Part shown: piece by piece, positions 33,261 to 44,062 of the stretch
Layout of the letters: the number at the start of each line of letters is the position of its first letter
Numbering within the stretch: the stretch's first letter is position 1
NCBI GenBank assembly: GCA_010015675.1
Contig: ML977025.1
Location: 214,188-278,187, forward strand
Source of the DNA: Byssothecium circinans
Lineage: Eukaryota; Ascomycota; Dothideomycetes; Pleosporales; Massarinaceae
DNA: 64,000 nucleotides
Direction: 5' to 3'
Notes under the pieces: generated by a model
The model's database searches: none
Told to the model about the DNA's origin: nothing
The model's input: the letters and a program-made list of their open reading frames with translations, nothing else
Translations under genes and position numbers: made by a program

Positions 33261-35241
33261 CACGATTGTGCCTTTGTGATCATGAGATGGATTGGATATT
33301 GGCGCTTTGGGTTGCGGGATCGATTGGCTTGCGCCGCGCGTTGGCTGGGCGATTCCCCTTTTATCTACTGGAGTTTGGGGCTTCGAGATTTTATGAGGAC
33401 AGCGAGGCGAGGCGAGGTTCGATTGTTTCAGTATGTGTTTGGATACAGGGAACATGTGTGTGTGTGTGCGTGTCTGTGTGCTTCCGTTGTGGAGAAGAGT
33501 AGGAGGGTATTTGGAAAGGATGGAGATGAGTTTATGATTTGACTTGACTTGTTGAATTGATACCAGATATCTTTGACGAAGGGCGGGTGATGGATGACGT
33601 TCATGGCTTACTGACTGACTGGTCTGTCTGTCTGGATGGATGGATGGGTCTTTAGTGGAATGATATGGTGTTTTGGATAAGTATAGGAATTTTTCTTATT
33701 TCTTTTTTTTGGCTTCTCTGGTTCTTCTTTGAGCTCACTGTATTCCGTCTTTTTTCTCTTCCTGAGCTTGTTTACTTCGCAAAGTCTATGCCGTCTTTCC
33801 TTTTTTTCTATGATGGCTGTGTGTATAACTGGTTATCGTCTTCTGTTTGATGGATGTTTTCCTCTTTCTTTCCCTGGAGAGTAGAGTACGGGGATATGTT
33901 GTAGTGGTTCCTATCGTCGCTTCACGTCCATCGAACGCTTCAGTCTGTCTGTCGCGGCTCTTCCCCGTGTCACGTACATCTATCTAAGGGCTCATGGTTA
34001 CCTGGATGGGGTGTTTCTCGGTGCCTTTTTTTACTGTGGGTATTGTGGGTGTGGCACTTGTATTCTTATTCGAGAGTGGCGCGATGGGCGTGATATCAAC
34101 TGTATATGCGTAGGAGTTATGCATCTTCTCTTTTCTTTTGCATCGTAGTGTACTGCCTGCTGTCTCTCATCGCATATCCGCGATTCGTTTACGCGGTCTT
34201 CTACGCATATAGGAAATCCGTTCATCGATCTCTTCCTCTTCCTCTTTCTTCTCTGTCGCTGTTGGCACTGTCATTATTGCCTCTGTTAGCACCCGCCGTC
34301 GCGGTTATATGCTTCCCCCGTCACGGCCTGCTGTTCGTAGGCTCGTCTCTGATAATCTGGTCCCTCGTTTCTTGCTTAATTCCCGGCCTCTCTCTCCCTC
34401 CCTCTCTTTCTTCTTCGTCTGGGCTTTGGGGAGCCCGAGGTGGAATACAGGGAGTGTATGGGGAGTCGACGCGTTTCTAAAGGTGAGGGGCTGTCGAGGG
34501 AGTAGGTGTGAGGTGAGCGCCATGCACTGCAGATGTGGGATTCAAGACTTTCGTCCTTCTTTCGAATTCGCGTTCTTAGACTGGAGTCTGGCGCCCTCGT
34601 CTCGTGAGGGTACATGAGGCTTGTGTTCGTGGGTATAGGGCTTGTGGCGTCTGTGGAGGCTGGTGGGATGGACTTGATCGGACTGAGAGCAAGAGAAGGG
34701 TGGTCATGGATACGAACGCGAAACCGCTACAGCTCAGGTGGGAGATAGTTGGACTGGATGTTCGAAGGGCAAGGTTGTAAGAGGCTTCCAAGATGCTCAC
34801 GCCTGGCTCATTAACGACTATCGTAAGAAGACAGGAACACCCAGGGACGACGTGGGATACGAAAAAAAGTCTCCGCCTCCATCCCATCACGTTTCCTGCA
34901 GTGCTCGTCCTTCGAACGCCTTCATCCCCATCGCGCCTGCCAGTCTCAGATCCCACCTTCCTCCCTCACCCAGAGGCCCGGACCCTTTTTCCGCAGCTTC
35001 CTCTCACGTTCACCCGGAAACAATCTGCTCTTTCCTTCCGACAGTTCGCTCTCGGCTAGTTTGTTTTGATACCCTTTTCTTGGCGCGTGCTGCCACACAA
35101 AACCACTGCGCTCCTTCCCCAGCCTCTTCCCCACACTACACCACGACACAACCGCAAGTTTTCTCCACACGCGATTCCTTTCTGCCCTATACAAGTTAAA
35201 CGCCTACAACGACCTCAATTCAATCCCCATCGACTGTCATC
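33261..35241. other. Long intergenic region with simple repeats
   Basis: About 2 kb with no supported gene. It contains a TG-rich microsatellite (about 33453-33480), a CTGACTGACTGG/TGGATGGATGGATGG tract (33605-33648), T/C-rich runs and, near 35080-35230, CA-rich leader-like DNA before the zinc-knuckle gene. Short Pro/Ser-rich open frames are compositional. Confidence 0.55.
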
Positions 35242-37055
35242 ATGTCTTGGGGTGCTGGCGAAGGTTCGTGCCTTCCTCCCCTCTCCTCCACCGGGGCAAT
35301 CGTAGGCAATCGCGCTGACAGACATAGATTCGTGGGGCGGCGGTGCTGATACCGCTGCTGCTGCTACTGGCGACGACTCTTGGGGAGGAGGCAATACTGG
35401 AGGCGCTGCCGGAGCTGCCGATGCTGGCGGAGACTGGGGTGGCGGTGGTGGTGACGCTGGAGGAGGTTCAGGTGATGGCGCGTGCCGCATGTGAGTTGCC
35501 CACACCCTGTAACGCGCCGCCGGATCTACTTCAAAATACTAACTGTGAGCAGCTGTAGCGAGCAAGGCCACTTCGCTCGCGACTGTCCCCAGAAGCCCGA
35601 AGGTGGCGGTTTGACTGGCGAATGCTACAACTGCGGTCAGGTTGGCCACAACAAGGCTGACTGCCCGAACCCCAAGGTCGACCGTCCATTCACCGGCACC
35701 TGCAACTCCTGCGGTGTTGAGGGTCATGCTGCTCGGAGCTGCCCGTCCAACCCGATGAAGTGCAGGCTCTGCGGTGAAGAGGGCCACAAAGCTATGGAGT
35801 GCAAGTGCGTATCACCCAAACACGACACCCTCCGACATCACTCTTGATGAGCCTTGCTGACTGTCAACTCTTGTAGGTCCCGTCGTCTCGTCAACTGGAA
35901 TGGTGTGCCTGAGATCAGCTCTCAAGAGGCCTGGTCTAAGCTCATCGATGGCGCGGCTGCCAAAGATCTGGATGTCTTTCGCGTTGCGCTCAAGGCCTAC
36001 GCTCGCGCTACCATGGATGACTTCAGCCTTGTTGCCGTCGAACAGGCTCTTCGTGATGGCGGCCTGCCCATCTACCTCATCGCCATGAAGCAGGACATCG
36101 CGAAGAACATGACTATTGTCGACATCACCGGCCTCCCGGACCGCGAGTACGTGCTTTCAATCCAATACTCTGCAAAACCTCGCCGTCAGAAGCATGGTAC
36201 CGGTTGGCCCGCCGACCCCGCCGAGAACCTTGAGCGTCTCACGTCTGCCGGCTACGTCCAGGACTGTGGTGTTCCTCTCTGCGGCAACTGCGGTGAGCTT
36301 GGCCACATTCGCAAGCACTGCACTCAGGAGAAGGTGGAGATGGAGTCGACTGCTCCCACTGTCGTCTGCGTCTACTGCAAGGAGGAGGGTCATCGTGCTC
36401 GCGACTGCCCCAAGGAGCGTGTCAACCCATTCGCCTGCAGGAACTGCAAGCAGGAGGGTCACCGATCCAACGAGTGCCCGGAGCCTCGCTCCGCTGAGGG
36501 TGTCGAGTGCCATAAGTGCAGCCAGACCGGCCACTTTTCTCGTGATGTCAGTATCGTGACTTGTCATTCTGGTTTCCTGTTACTGATAGTTTCTAGTGCC
36601 CTAACGTCGAAGCCCGCGCTCCGCGTACATGCCGCAATTGCGGATCTGAGGATCATATTGCCAAGGAATGTGACCAGCCGCGTAATCCCGATACCATTAC
36701 ATGCCGCAACTGCGAGAAGATGGGCCATTTCAGCAGGGACTGCCCCGAGCCGAAGGACTGGTCCAAGGTCAAGTGCTCCAACTGCGGCGAGATGGGTCAC
36801 ACTATCAAGGTATGTCGCTCACAAACTGTGTAGGGTTCCCCGGAGTTTTGATATCGTTGTACAACTGATGGACCTTAACTAACTGTTCAACAGCGCTGCA
36901 AAGTTCCTATCGCCGAGGATGGTGGATTTGGTGAGGGTGGTCCGGTCGGTGAGGGTGCTCCTGTCGAGGCATCGGGTGGTTGGGATTCTGCTCCTGCTGA
37001 CGCTCCTGTGTCTACTGGTGGTGAGGCCTCCTGGAACACTGGTGGTGGCTGGTAA
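35242..37055 (+). CDS. Zinc-knuckle (CCHC) nucleic-acid-binding protein with 11 knuckles
   Basis: Six exons (35242-35263, 35328-35490, 35553-35804, 35877-36546, 36597-36809, 36894-37055) join in phase to 493 residues. A Gly/Ala/Asp/Trp-rich start (DSWGGGADT) precedes four CX2CX4HX4C knuckles (CRICSEQGHFARDC to CRLCGEEGHKAMEC). A non-zinc helical domain of about 130 residues follows (NGVPEISSQEAWSKLIDGAA onward), then seven more knuckles up to CSNCGEMGHTIKRC, and a Gly/Trp-rich tail ending NTGGGW. The Gis2/Byr3/CNBP family binds single-stranded nucleic acid and affects translation. This protein is much larger and has an inserted domain. Intron positions fall within knuckle coding in two places. 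Confidence 0.9.
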
Positions 37056-38167
37056 ACAGATTCTCCGGCCGATGATGACGATGAGCTGTTAAGCAACGGA
37101 AATTTGGAAAGCGTGTCGCGGGAGTATGGACTCAACCTGGACGCGACTTTCGTGGGTTGCGCAATGGATATGACGTCTGGTGGCATTGACTGCGTGGCGA
37201 TGGTGAACCCCATCGTCCAGATTTCTAGCCCTACCACCGTACATAAATAGGGGTATATGAATGGAAAAGTCATTTGTCGTACTGATGTCTTTCCACCCTA
37301 TCTGTCTTTTTGACCCTATCGTTGACATTCAGACTTTTGTTAATTACGCAGGAAAAAAAACTTAGGAACAGCGCACGTCGACTCCGTCGTTCCTTTCCCG
37401 TCTCTACTCCTCAAGCCCGACGCACCCCGTCTCCGAAACCCGAGACTCAAGGCTCATCTCATCGTTGTGTATGTAGGTAGGTAGGTAGGTCTTCGCTTCC
37501 CTCGACGAGAGAAAGAGAGAAAACTCCACGCCCTTTTGGGACTCTGGACTCTGTACCCGGCATCTTGGCATAGACATGGCAACGCAACAACGCCCCTCGA
37601 CCATTTATTTGATGATTCAACGCGCTAGCACCAGCGCCAGCGCCAGCGCCTCCTCATTCGATAACCGATAATCGATATCGCCCCCGCAAGGAAAGGAACG
37701 AAGAATGAAGAACGAAGAATGAAGAATGAAGAATGAAGACAGACAGACTGGGACGTTGGAGGCTCGAGTAGTTGTCCTTGGGACGGTTTCTGGGGTCGTG
37801 GTTTGGGAGGGAAGAGGGAGGGGAAGAGGGAGGTTCGTTCATGGGTCTTAATTTCAGGAACGGCGTGTTGGGATTAGTTTTGAGAAGACGCTACTAGAAA
37901 TATAGGGCACGAGCCTTCAGGTAAGCAAGAAAATGGTGTTATGATGGACGAGAGCATTCGGCTTTACTGGCTTACTAAAAAAATGCATTACATATATCTG
38001 CAGGTGCGCCGCTCAGTGGCTTGTGATACTATGTTGAATTCGATGAATCGATGGTGATGGAACACTAGGAAAGCGAGCTCACATTTCAATGCCTCGTAAG
38101 ATGAAGTAACAGTGCTTGAACCAGGGTGTAAGCCAGACCTTCCCGCAATCGTGGTTGAACGACTTTT
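37056..38167. other. Intergenic between convergent genes, with short simple repeats
   Basis: Contains a TAGG tetranucleotide run (about 37472-37490), AGCGCC triplet-like repeats (37628-37648) and a GAATGAAGAACGAA-type heptad array (37700-37740). No gene is supported. Confidence 0.6.
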
Positions 38168-39264
38168 TTACGCCTTGTCTTCCTTCTCTTCGTCGAACTC
38201 GGGAACATCGTCATACTCGGGCGGCGCATCATCGTAGTCATTTCCCAGAAGCGCAGCCTCGGCGTCGTTTTCAACAAGCACAACAGTTCCCTGCCTCTTC
38301 GCGATGCGCTTCTTCAAAGCCATGACACCGCCAACAACAGCCGTCAAGACGATGAGCAGAAGTCCCGGTCCCATCAAGAACTTGATCGTCCTGTGCACAA
38401 GCACGTTCCAGCCTCTGCTGAAGGAGCCGAACTGACCAAAGGAATCCCACTCCAATGGGTTGAAGACAGTCTTGACAATAGCAAACCTGCCGCACTTCAT
38501 CAGGAACGGCTTCGCAAGGTCTTTGCGCTCAACGGTCTTGACTTCCTCGATGTGAAGAGCGCCGGTGACGAGGTCTTGTTGCAGCAAAACCTGCGCAACC
38601 TTTTGCCCCTCCTTGTTCAAACTGTAGCTGCCTGGGTTGGCACTACCTCGAATGTGAACATCAGTGATGTCGAACTGGATGTAGTAGCGGCCAGGCTTCT
38701 CGGTGCCAACGACTGAATGCTCATACGCCAGCTCGAACTTTCCATATTTGGTGCCGAGGACGAAGCTCTCATCCAGCATGTGCGACTTCACCATTTTGTC
38801 CATTGTGTCTTTTGAGACATTGGCAGGGGTCTGGAAGGCTTTGATAGCAAGGGGCATGGGAGCGAGGGGCGCGATGCGGTGATCATCGAGGAGAAGGGCT
38901 GGCGAGTCAGTGTCAAGTGTGAAATTGAGGAGCTATCAACCGTTAGCCATGTATTTCCAAAAACCTGAGTCGAGCTCTCACGTACCAAAGAGTTCTCCTG
39001 AGCTGGCTCCTGCCATGTCTCGACCAACTCATACAACTCCCTCCCTCTGAACGGGCACCCCAAGCAATCGACCTTTACTATATAGCTCTTCCCCTCCTCG
39101 ATCGTGGTGACCGAATCCGCGACCTCCGGCACTGCTTCGCCTTGCGCAGCGTACCAGTCCGCCGTCTCATCGGGGTGCGTCGCCCACTTCGTGTCTACAC
39201 CCGTCCACCTGTTCCTCGCTGCTGCGACGGCGACGAGCGATGCAATCACCGCCGAATAACGCAT
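38168..39264 (-). CDS. Secretory-pathway type-I membrane protein, 347 aa, unknown function
   Basis: Exons 38986-39264 and 38168-38932 are joined by an intron with donor GTACGTGAG, phase 0. MRYSAVIASLVAVAAA is a signal peptide. A lumenal beta-rich domain follows, with a VDCLGCPF cysteine pair and N-glycosylation sites (NFT, NVS). One membrane segment, MGPGLLLIVLTAVVGGVMAL (about residues 275-295), precedes a short cytosolic tail with KKRIAKR and an acidic end (PPEYDDVPEFDEEKEDKA). The architecture suggests a cargo receptor or an ER/vacuole membrane protein. I recognise it only as a conserved fungal protein. PPEY resembles a PY motif for Rsp5-type ubiquitin ligases (inference). Confidence 0.75.
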
Positions 39265-40631
39265 AATGTTTACGAAGATATGGATGAAGGTAAAGAGGGA
39301 CGATGGTGGGTGTTTTGATCAGCAAAGTGATGATGATGATGGGATGGTGGAGACCTCCCGGGCGTCTCCTGGCGCTAACCCTGTAGGCACACACGGCCAG
39401 CGACATGATTCGACGGCGGCATTATTTGGATTTAAAAACCCGGGCACAGCCCTGTGATTCTTTATCAGGCTATTTTTGGGCTGCTTCAGTTCACGAACCT
39501 CTGAGATTTCTCGGCCGCTTTTGCTGACGTGAAGATGGCGGTCTCAACTTTAAAAGTCGACACTTTGTCAAAAGGGGCGAGCAATCATGTTCACATCTCC
39601 GAATATGTATGACAGCTATCTCCTTCCCGCGTTTTGGTACTCTGGATTCTGGAACCTTACGTGGCTAGATCACCCCGCATTCGACTACCCACTGTGCTAC
39701 ATTATGGCTTCATTTTAACACAATCCATAAACTCTCCCAACAGAAGATCTGCAATGGAGCTTACCTTTTTCATCAGCACCAAGCCCCCCGCTCGTTTTTA
39801 ACATCACCCCTTGCGTCCTCAAGCGAATATCGCCTGTTGCTTGTAGCCCCCACCTCTAACATGTTACTCAGCTTTCGTTTCGGGAAGAACCCTCAGCTCC
39901 ACGCCTCAGTCACACATGTCCGTAGACCAGTGCACCATGGCACAGTTCAGTATACCTGCGTAACTAATCCACTTATTGATACATCATGGTAGTGATTGAC
40001 TCAGCAGCTTCACGAAATTAACAGATAACGTTCCACTGGCGGTTGTCGTGATCGCAACCGGTGTTCCTTTCGAAGTTCTCAGCTCAGGGCTGGAAATACC
40101 CTCGCTCGTGTCGGCACGCTCCCCACATACTCCAATGCTTAAACTTACACCGTGACTATGTTTCGAAGTCTCAGCCCGATTACAGCCCCAGCCCTCATTC
40201 CGGCAACATGCGCTCCCTCCACGCCGCAGTCATTCCGACGGCGTACCGGTTGCCTCGCGCACTGACCGTGTAATGCCTCAAAGAGCTAATGATCCTCTCG
40301 CAGGCTGGGCAACCACGTATATTTAAGTGCAGCTCTTGCTCCCGGAAATCGGTAAGCTCGTATTTATCCTCGTCCGTCGTGCTCTCCCCTTTCTTCCATT
40401 TATCACTTCTTGTGCGCCCAGTTCCCGGTAAGCGGGTTCTTTTGAATTGTTACACGACTTTTGAGCCTTCCTCCGGTACACCCATTGACAAGTGTCCGTG
40501 CGAGGTTTGACGGATCTCCGAACACACTCTCTTGTCAGCATACTTATACGCACCACTTCCCACCGAGCGCCAGTTGCTTGAACATCATCCATTCTTTTCG
40601 ACGCTTTTACGTCTCCATCCATTCCACCACA
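39265..40631. other. Intergenic, divergent promoters; no gene seen
   Basis: It separates the membrane-protein gene (minus) from the PLAC8 gene (plus). Motif-free open frames only. A GATGATGATGATG run lies near 39329-39342. Confidence 0.55.
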
Positions 40632-41193
40632 ATGTCTCAGAATACACAGGACTGGCACCACTCTGGCTCGGGCTGCTGCTCACCCTTCGGCACATGTGAG
40701 TCACAAGCACCGTCGTCAACGATAAACATGTGAACTGACCTTCTACAAGGCTGCATGGGATGGTGGTGCCCCTGCATTCTTCACGGAAAGACGCGACACA
40801 GGACCAAGAACAATGGCAACATGAGCGGCTACAGCTGCTGCAACGGAAGCGTACGTGCTCCATTTTCACCCCTCCACTCTGTCATAGCAGCTAACGTCTC
40901 CCCAGTGCATGGGTTTCTGCGGTCTGGCCATGCTCGGCGTCGGCTTTGTGCTCCCATGGATCAGCCGCTCCGACATTCGCCAGAAATACTCTCTCACTGG
41001 TAACGGCTGCAAGGACTGCATGTGCGCTTGCTGCTGCGCGCCTTGCGACGTCATTCAACAGGCTAAGGAAGTCGAGTACCGCGAGGAGTCCAAGCACCTT
41101 CTCCACACCCAGCCTGGCAAGGTTGACGGTATGCACTACCAGCAACAAAACCCCCAGTACAACCCGCATGGCGGCTACGGTCACAAGCATTAG
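40632..41193 (+). CDS. PLAC8-family cysteine-rich protein, 150 aa
   Basis: Exons 40632-40695, 40750-40850 and 40906-41193 join in phase. The sequence has the PLAC8 pattern: CCSPFGTCCMGWWCPCILHG (adjacent Cys pairs around the CPC), CNGSCMGFCGLAMLGVGFVL (a hydrophobic segment) and CKDCMCACCCAPCDVIQQAK, the conserved CCxxC...Q region. The C-terminus is Gln/His/Tyr-rich and ends GHKH. Members are small plasma-membrane-associated proteins linked to cadmium resistance or cell-size control in other eukaryotes; the role here is unknown. The start is the first in-frame ATG after a C/T-rich leader. Confidence 0.9.
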
Positions 41194-41302
41194 GGCTGTT
41201 GACGTGATGGGTTGAGCATGCTGCCTTGTGTTGTTTTTGCTTTGGGCTAGTTTTTTTTTTCTTGTTAGACTTTGGCTTTAGGCTCTTGGGGAAATTGGAT
41301 AG

Positions 41303-42519
41303 GGATTACGGCTTGGGGAGTTTGTTAAATTGCTGGATTTAGATACCAAACCTATTCTACTTTCGTTGCACAACACTTGCTCCCAGCCTTGCCGTACTAT
41401 CAAGGAAGATATTAGCCGTTATTATGAGAAAGAGAAGCTTGACACGCTACAAGAAGACCGTGGTGAGCCACCTACAGTACAAGAAACTCTGCTGGCACAC
41501 CCGTGGCCACAATGATCCAAGCTGTTCTGTCTATCACAGCGTGTATCGATACCCCTCAGGAGAGCTTTGCTGACTTTGTTCCTTGATGATTAGGCGGCCG
41601 CAACCGCGAAGAAGGCGCACGGCCGTTTGGGGAAAACCGCGTGTATCTCAAAGTCCCCAAGAATAAGAACGACTACATCAACGCCTCCATTATCACTCTG
41701 ACGCAAAGCGATGGTGTCACGCGACGTTGGATCGCTACCCAGCGCCCTCAACAAGGGGTAGATCAACAAGGGGTAGAGCGCATGGGCGTATTCTGGCGAA
41801 TGATCACTGATCTGGGCGACGAGGCCGCCGAATCATACAAGCAAGAAGTTCAGGGCGTCACGGAGGAGTGGAAGGTCAACATTGTTATGTTGATACCGGC
41901 TCGAGTCCGCGAGGTGAAGGAGGGTCAGACGGAACAGCAGCCCTGGCGGTTCTACTTCCCTGAATCTATGAGTGTTGGGCCGGATGACGTCCAAGGCGTG
42001 ATGAAGATCAATACCAAGGAGGCACTGGGCGCAATCTTCACGGTGAAACTCGCTCGCTTCCAGGGAGCTGCGGATCCGGGTTACCACACCCGCGATATTG
42101 TTGTCGAAGCAGGTATGGATGGCCAGCAACCGGAGAAGACCACGAAGGTGAAGCACTACACCTTCCCTACCTGGAAGGATAGTGGGGTACCGACGGAAGA
42201 GGATCGGCCTGCACTCTTAGAGGTTCTGAAGCTCACCCGGGCTCCGGATGTTGCTTCCGGGCTTGCGCCTCCGGTCGTGCACTGTAGGCTTGGTGTTGGG
42301 AGGACGGGGACGCTTATTGCACTTGATTACCTCATCTATGAGCTTGAGCGTGGGGCGTGGGACAGTTTTGAGGGAGGGAGGGATCCCGTATCTGATGTCG
42401 TGATGGAGATGAGGAAGCAGCGGGTGTTGATGGTGCAGGACGGCTGTCAACTCTTGATGCTGTACAGGATGATGAGAGACGAGTGGGCGAAGAGGGGAAT
42501 TGCGAAGCAGCAAGTCTAG
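41303..42519 (+). CDS. Classical-type tyrosine phosphatase with altered motifs, 5' end unclear
   Basis: The second exon (from about 41595) carries ENRVYLKVPKNKNDYINASI, the Tyr-recognition/substrate block, WIATQRP, and VVHCRLGVGRTG, which keeps the HCX5R catalytic loop but reads CRLGVGR instead of CSAGVGR. The general-acid loop reads FPTWKDSGVP, with Lys in place of the proline of WPD. A frame-matched upstream exon (ending EDRG, donor GTGAGCC at about 41463) encodes SRYYEKEKLDTLQ. That frame runs back only to a TAG at 41300-41302 and has no ATG, so the start codon is missing or lies in an unseen exon. It may be a real phosphatase with a further 5' exon, or a 5'-truncated copy. It is 110 bp downstream of PLAC8 on the same strand. 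Confidence 0.65.
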
Positions 42520-44062
42520 CTCAGTGAGCCCTGCGATTGCCAGCCTCTTTGGACAAGAATGTACATGTAGCTGATTGTAGCCAATCCTAAAATGTCTGCG
42601 GGAAATCACGAGGCTGTAAAGGTTCGTTCTTCTTCTGGGGTATAAGAGACTGTCTCCCCCTTGGATAACTTTTACAGAGCATTGAAGCCTCAAGTTCTTA
42701 TCTTGCACAATAATAGATCGCTTTTGAAGGAAGCGTTAAACACTACCATGGTACCATGGTAGTGAAGAATTGCACTATAGACTTTACTAATGTAGAATAC
42801 AATGCAAGAACACATTTAGTAATAGATTTAGACGATCTAACTATTATCACGTTCCTCTATCCGCCCTATAATTTTACCACAGTAACTCTATGTTCGGGGA
42901 CTTTTGACTCCTTTTTGGAGGTTTTCTATCGCCGCTTTTGGAGTTGCTTGCACCCAAAGTGCCAAGTCCAACCCCTGCGACCCTAGTCGCTGGAACATCG
43001 AAACTCCGAGCCGATTGAAGTAGCTAGAATTGATTTTTGTGCTCTACAGATATCCCTACTAGAAAACCTCGTGATGGTAGCTATTGTAAAAGGCGCTGTA
43101 GCCTCAAGTTTGGTTGGTAGTTATTGGTGTTTGACCGCGCATTGCGCCGGCCAAGACAGCCCCATGGTGCTGCGCCTCAAAAGTCTCCCCGCCCGAAACT
43201 TTCAGGAATCATACCTTCGCAACTTCACATCGACGCGTTGGTGTTCACCCTACCTCTGCGTGTAGATGCGACTCTTGTTATTTTGTTCAATTGTGATGTC
43301 ATGTTGTGCGAGCCTAACTGGGAGCTGGCACACGTGAATCAAGGGCTGTTCCTGAGGCAACCTGCGCCTCATACCTCCCACCTCCATCTCGCCCCACGAG
43401 ACAAACGTCGGCCTAGCTGCGCATAGCCGCGACTCATAGCTTCGGACGGCCCAACAGCTACTGGATCGGCATCGAATAGTAGCAGAACACCTCCTCGCCG
43501 CGTACCATTGATCGCCCCGTTCGGTCCGACGAGTGCTACCTTCTGCGCACAGCAGTAATCAACTCGTGATAGACAGCCAAATATCAGATTGCACGAGTGA
43601 AAGAGGGACACACCACTTGTCAAGGAAAAGCCTGGCTCGAGCACCGCCTTGGCCAGGCTGGTTTCAGACGTCGGACAAGAAGATAAGCTGGAGTTCTTCT
43701 CTCAGTAGGCTCCCCTTCTCGGCTGTATTATTGCCACTATTGGGGGTTGGCCATGTCTCATTCAGTTGGAAGACAGATAAACCATTTGTGCTAGACTCGA
43801 CCGTTCGATCCAACTTTAGAAACCTCACAAGGGCCCATCGTCAACTGCACATTCGAAGACGCTAAGGGCAGCGTCTGACACTGCAATCGGATCCTGAATC
43901 TTGAAGGAAATTTTCACACAAGAGTTTTGTTGTGCCGGAAAACCCATCAACGTGAACGCATTTCGCCCGTCATCGTCGTCTCAGAAGCGAGACTATATAC
44001 GCCCACACACTACCCGCCGCCTGAACCTCACCGACAGTGCACACGCCCGGGAGCCGCTTTGA
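42520..44062. other. Intergenic with AT-rich relic and perfect palindrome
   Basis: Apart from the 24-bp palindrome at 42741-42764 and a following AT-rich patch (42765-42900), no gene is supported. A minus-strand open frame (43369-43644) contains KVALVGPNGA, which resembles an ATPase P-loop start but breaks off immediately. Confidence 0.5.
42741..42764. repeat. Perfect 24-bp palindrome
   Basis: The sequence reads identically on both strands, centred on GTAC with two CCATGG blocks on either side. It marks a sharp change from normal composition to an AT-rich patch, as expected at an insertion or excision border. Confidence 0.85.

Noticed and set aside
43369..43644. ATPase P-loop-like KVALVGPNGA on the minus strand
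   Set aside because: The lysine and Ser/Thr of a Walker A motif do not follow and no other ATPase block is present; treated as chance or an unrecognisable relic.
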